From contig JAJEKV010000011.1 in assembly GCA_021234155.1 (NCBI GenBank), positions 21,344,677-21,408,676 of the forward strand: DNA of 64,000 bases, given 5' to 3'. This stretch comes from Isoetes taiwanensis (taxonomy: Eukaryota; Streptophyta; Lycopodiopsida; Isoetales; Isoetaceae). The position numbers were made by a program, and so were the translations under genes. The notes below the pieces were generated by a model. That model was not told the origin of the DNA, made no database searches, and worked only from the letters and a program-made list of their open reading frames with translations. Each line of letters starts with the position of its first letter. The stretch's first letter is position 1. Shown here in pieces: positions 59,722 through 64,000 of the stretch.

Positions 59722-61722
59722 ACGACAGAAAAAAAAATTGCTGCCCCTAATTTGCTGACGTGGTTGAGTTAGGAAAATCAGTTCGGACATTAATGGGGAT
59801 GAGCCCTAAGCTCCCTCCCCGATCCTCTCCTTTTCTACCACAAACCCTAAGAAGGAAGCTGCCTGCATTAAAACCCAGCCGACCATCATCAAAGATAGAT
59901 CCTCTCCCAAGAAATTAGCTGCTTGAGCGTTCAAAAAAGCCCACTCATTTCGTATGATTTGAAGGCAAGGGGAAATATAGCCGGAAAAGAAAGGTATTGC
60001 CCGGAAAACCAGTTTTTTGCTTCAAAAAGTCACACCCTGAAAAGGGCACACCAGCATGAAAGAGAATGGGCAAAAGCTTTTTAAGCAAGTAGATTGCAAT
60101 TATCCCTGACGCCAACGGAGCAACAGGGCAAAATTGGCCATGGCTTTTCTTTCGGCACCATAGCCGCTGCTGCAAAGGGATGCAGACATAGCCAGGAATC
60201 GTGTACTCCCACACAAGCTTTTCAATATCTTTCACAAAAGCAAGCATGCGGATTCCATCACGTCTTAGTAAGGATTTTTTTTTATTTTTTTTTTTTTTGT
60301 GGATTTCTGGCACTTCTTTTCTGGTATTGATTGTATCTCTCGTGATAGGAATGGATCGTGAGTAGCAGATGGTAGAGCTTGAGAACCAGCAAGCTATTTT
60401 GTTTCTATTCATCTTCAGCTTGGTGGAATTAAAGCGGAGGACTGGTCTGTCGTTGCAATACAACAGTAGATGCAGAGCTTGAAAATTAAAAAATTTAGGA
60501 TGAACAACTCCCAATGTATGCTATGAGATTTGATAAGCAATGGAGCTCGAAGATTTGGTAAGCATACTGTGAGATTTGATAAGCAACGGAGCTCGAAGAT
60601 TTGACAAGCAATGGAGCTTCCAACCTACGAGCTCGAAGTTTGAATGGTGCTGTCAGGTCTCATTTCTTTTGTCAAAACATTTCTCATATTATATTCAAGT
60701 CTAGCCTTACTTATTTGCGACCTCATTTTTGGGCGTTTTAATCCTCTTCACCTCCTCTGTGATGTTGAACAAAAATCTTTTGCAAAACGACCCGTTTTTT
60801 CTCTTCTTCGATGATTTGGGCAAAATGCTCTTCTTCCCTGTAAATGAGTTGCCAATTTTTGGCCGATCTTCTACTGCCCATTTGCTTCAGAGCCTTCTTA
60901 AAGAAATTGCAACTATCATTGGTAATTTTGGGCTTGGGGAAGAAATCGTTGGCTGTAAAATTGGTTGTGGCGGCCTTCAAATCCATCAAAACCATTATGC
61001 TTTTGGTCATGCTCACTATGCTGGGTGCAGACACAACTTTGAAGTCGAAGCTTCTGTGAGATTCATCAAGACGAACAGAAGGATTTGACAAGTAACTAGC
61101 AAGGAGGGAAATTTGTTATTAGGGTCATGGTTTGTAATTGAAATAAAGGAATAGAGATGTGAAAGCTTTTTATACCACTTATTATTTGGACTAAGTATAA
61201 GTATTTAAGGATTTATGCATGGGCCTCCTTGTTTCTAAGTCCATTCTAAAGGCATATCAATACAATATACATTTCATTAGTCATTGCCATTTCACCGAAA
61301 CAACCAAATTCCGAACTCAATACATAGTTGGATGTTAATGCCCCTTGGTCGACAACATTGCACGACATTTGCATGCCATGGATTCTATTCATCTGTAGAG
61401 TGATCCATAAAAACATCAACTTGGGTGCCTTAGAAATTGCCTCTATGGAAGGCTTTATTTCTAGATAGATCAATGATTGGGTTATCATTGACAAAGTTGA
61501 TAACTCTCTCGATTGAATGAGTAGCAGCTTGATAACTTCGATATAGGGATCAAGCCACTACGAGATGTTCTGAGAGCATATCAGGTGCTGTATATAGAGA
61601 AATCAATTTTTTTATGGCCTTACATTTTGACCTATATCTGGATGGGGCAACCTATGGTCTTGCATAACAGGCTTCCAAACTTGTACCTCGAACAATTAGC
61701 ATAGAAAACATTATAGCTAACA
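59722..61722. other. No gene firmly supported
   Basis: Two minus-strand frames exist: 59945-60514 (189 codons) and 60738-61091 (117 codons, SNPSVRLDESHRSFDFKVVS ... FFKKALKQMGSRR). The second is hydrophilic and might be an exon, but I recognise no family. AAACCCTAAG at about 59841 resembles a plant 5'-UTR element. A T-rich run is at 60276-60299. GAGATTTGATAAGCAAYGGAGCTCGAAGATTTG is repeated twice at 60525-60620. Confidence 0.3.
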
Positions 61723-64000
61723 TAGAATAGAATAGAATTTTTATTGTCCACGGAGACCAATTGGCCTATGGGACCCCAACAAGAGACGCAACAAGCGTAT
61801 TACCGCCCGGGTTAAAAAAACCCCCTCCCCGCCCTAAAGGGTTGTTTGGGAGAAAAATCGTGACAGGAATAGGCTTGCTGTCAAACTGTACAGATACAAA
61901 AACAAATACAAATATAGACAGAAATATGTACATGTATCAGGTGAGTGCCTGAGGGCCAAGCTAATCTCGGCGATCCATGATCTCTTGAATGTATGAGTCC
62001 AACCTCCGTACCGAGCTCGTGCTCAGCATCTCATGTAGGGGCTGGCCAGGATGAACCAGCTCAGCGTAGCATGTCCGAATGTCATCATATGCTGGGCAAC
62101 TCTGAAGGGTGTGGCATTCGTCTTCTACAGCTCCAATCTGGTAGCGTTGACAAAGCCTCTCCTGATGCAGCTCCCCAAACCATCTCCCTGTCTCAATCCG
62201 GAGTGCACCTGTGCGCATAGAGGCAATGGATCTGCGCTTTTTCATGGGTAGATGAGTGCGCAGGTAGCATTGCGGGCCTCGCTCCAACCTTGGATTTATG
62301 TGGCATTGATAATGTGTCGTCTTGACCTGTTCAAGGGTGCTGGCATCCCATCGCTTACTGAGAAAGCATGCGTCAAGGTACTGTCTAGGACTGCGATGAT
62401 CTGCCTCCATTTGCACTTGGACGTACCTGTGCTCCTGCACATTCCATCTGGCCAGCCACTGAGCTCTCTTTTCCTGCCAGCAGGCTTTTAGGCGTTGAGA
62501 CCCCATTGCCATAGTGCAAGCGAGGTGAGGAAGATGAATATTGTCCATGCTGACCACCTTCTGGAAGTAGACGATGTGTCTGTCAAGGGCTCCTCTTTGA
62601 AGAGACAAGAAACCTGTTTCCTGCAACAGTATCTGGTATGGGACTGTGGACTACCCCCAGGGCTCGTGCCAAGAAAGCTTTCTGCACCTGCTCCAAGTCG
62701 TTCCAAGTGGCGAGGGAAATCACTGAATCCCAAACCTCGACCCCATAAAAAAGCACAGGTTCTACTAGCACCTTGAATAGATGCAATTGGTGGGCCCAAT
62801 CATACAGCTCCGCCTCGTGGCTATTGTTCTCCATTACATAGAGTGCCTTCCAACTTGTTGCGGCTCGCAGCTGGATGGAATTGTCCCTGTTCATGGCCGA
62901 CGGGAACTCCACCCCCAAATATTTGTAAGCGGACACCACTTCAACATTTTGGCCATGATAAGTGAGGATTGGAGGCGATGGCAGGCGTGCGGACGATATC
63001 AGAACCACCTTGGTTTTGGCTAAGTTGGCGCGCATGTCAGCCACGTGGCAAAACGTGTCCAGGGCATCGAGATGTGTGCTAGGAGATCCACATCGTCAGC
63101 ATAGATTAGCTGCCTGATGATCTGGTGTAGGAGGTGGGTCCCAGTGCCTCCATTATCAGCGAGCCAGCTCTCCAGCTGATCAATATACAGGCCAAATAGT
63201 GTGGGAGAGAGAGGGCACCCTTGAGAACCCCGATACTGCTCTCGAATGGTCGACCCGCTGGTTGCAGCCGGCCGGTGCATGTCTCATATAACCTGTATAC
63301 CTTGTTTTGCAGTTCGGCAGGGACGTTTAGCTGTTGCAATCTTGCCCACAACTTTTCAAGAGGCAAAGTGTCAAAAGCATTGGCAAACTCTACGAAGTAG
63401 CAATACAGATCCTGCCGACGGTTCCTGCTGTCCTCAACCAGAGTCCGCAGCGTGAAGATATGATCAATGGTTGAGTGCCTCGGCACGAATCTTTTGTATG
63501 AGTGCGCGCCACATTGCATACGCCCATCACATCAGCCGCCGCCGAGGATCCCGTCGAGGAGCTTTGCAAATACTGAGCTGATCATGATGGTCCGGTAAAT
63601 AGCCGGGCAATGCGGATCTCCTGCCTTGTAGATTGGGACAACCCTGCTAGTGGTCCATTGCAGGAGAAAACCTTCCCGTAATGCTTTGTTGAAGATGTCC
63701 GTCAGTACCGGTGCTATGGGTGGTCCTGCCCAGTTGAGTAACTCTGCCTGCATGCCATCAAGATCTGGTGTTTTCCCATTGGATAGACGTTGTAGCCCTT
63801 GCATTATCTCTGCCTCTGTGATTGCTAGTACTGGGCCCTGCTGGGGTATCTTTGCCGATCTACCCTCAGGGTTGTAGAGGCGTTGTAGGTATTGCCTCCA
63901 CCGAGTGCAGGTGATGTTTCGTGTGGGCGTCTTGGTCTCTCGAGCACTCTCTTGAAAGGTCCTGGGATGGCGTTCGGGATGAAGAACATTTCTGTTGATG
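61723..64000 (-). pseudogene. LINE ORF2 reverse transcriptase, decayed, 5' end beyond window
   Basis: Read leftwards from the window end: KTPDLDGMQAELLNWAG and VVPIYKAGDP (63770-63620) correspond to RT blocks 1-2; RHSTIDHIFTLRTLVEDSRN and YCYFVEFANAFDTLPLEKLW (63475-63350) cover the first catalytic Asp block, where the usual F.DF.KAFD reads FVEFANAFD; IGVLKG then GCPLSPTLFGLYID (63240-63180); LIYADDVDLLAH (63110-63070) has the YADD catalytic pair; the thumb, AYKYLGVEF and FYGVEVWDS, lies at 62940-62730. The C-terminal part (62626-61961) ends with a zinc-finger-like RLCQRYQIGAVEDECHTLQSCPAYDDIR. At least four frameshifts separate these blocks. The 3' end is AATAAAAATTCTATTCTATT-like, a short repeat tail in place of poly(A). 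It belongs to the plant/algal non-LTR retrotransposons; the clade is not resolved. Confidence 0.85.

Overview
The window is nuclear DNA from a eukaryote with a large, transposon-packed genome, most likely a land plant or close relative. The signs are a CACTA element with a 3-bp target duplication, a PIF/Harbinger-type transposase fragment, a Helitron N-terminal fragment, a short LTR element primed by initiator-Met tRNA, a LINE, and protein frames interrupted by GT/AG introns. I see no rRNA or tRNA gene, no CRISPR array and no ordinary host gene that I can name. A non-angiosperm plant is possible but is only a guess.

Layout. 1-1290 is single-copy AT-rich DNA with a long CT microsatellite. 1291-29993 and 29994-58838 are two head-to-tail copies of one ~28.8 kb unit. 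In order, each unit holds: a minisatellite and hairpin-rich stretch; a Helitron replicase N-terminal fragment (minus strand) with an unknown exon beside it; a 2.4 kb LTR element flanked by ACTCA; a PIF/Harbinger transposase fragment (minus); and the left part of a previously unfamiliar DNA transposon. The second copy runs on into unique DNA, so only there is that transposon complete (43834-59721). From 59722 to about 61722 little can be supported. From 61723 to the window end lies a decayed LINE on the minus strand.

The main discovery is the transposon at 43834-59721. It is bounded by a 25-bp inverted repeat (24/25 matching) and carries two divergent genes. Gene A (minus, about 44260-47413) encodes a multidomain transposase-like protein. 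It has a repeated RLPPPF region, a Cys-rich segment, a catalytic-like region with the motifs NLTITIL, LELDNTT and VGHTHDQ (resembling DUF7869-type transposases), and a C-terminal reader-like domain. Gene B (plus, 48032-59224, at least six exons) encodes a ParB-like domain followed by a beta-class DNA adenine/cytosine-N4 methyltransferase. A 12-bp palindrome, TATTCYGGAATA, recurs in the space between the genes and in three of the four introns examined, sometimes extended to about 30 bp. It is a candidate binding site for the element's own ParB-like protein or transposase. A 7.86 kb CACTA element (48585-56444, CCA duplication) sits inside gene B exactly at a codon boundary; removing it with one CCA restores an open frame.

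The two unit copies are identical for kilobases and then disagree densely in patches. The disagreements fall mostly at CAG, CTG and CCGG and include indels, and the version keeping CAG/CTG is usually the one with an open frame. This looks like systematic long-read error at methylated CHG sites rather than evolution. Many frame breaks reported here may therefore be assembly artefacts, and the tandem duplication itself needs confirmation.
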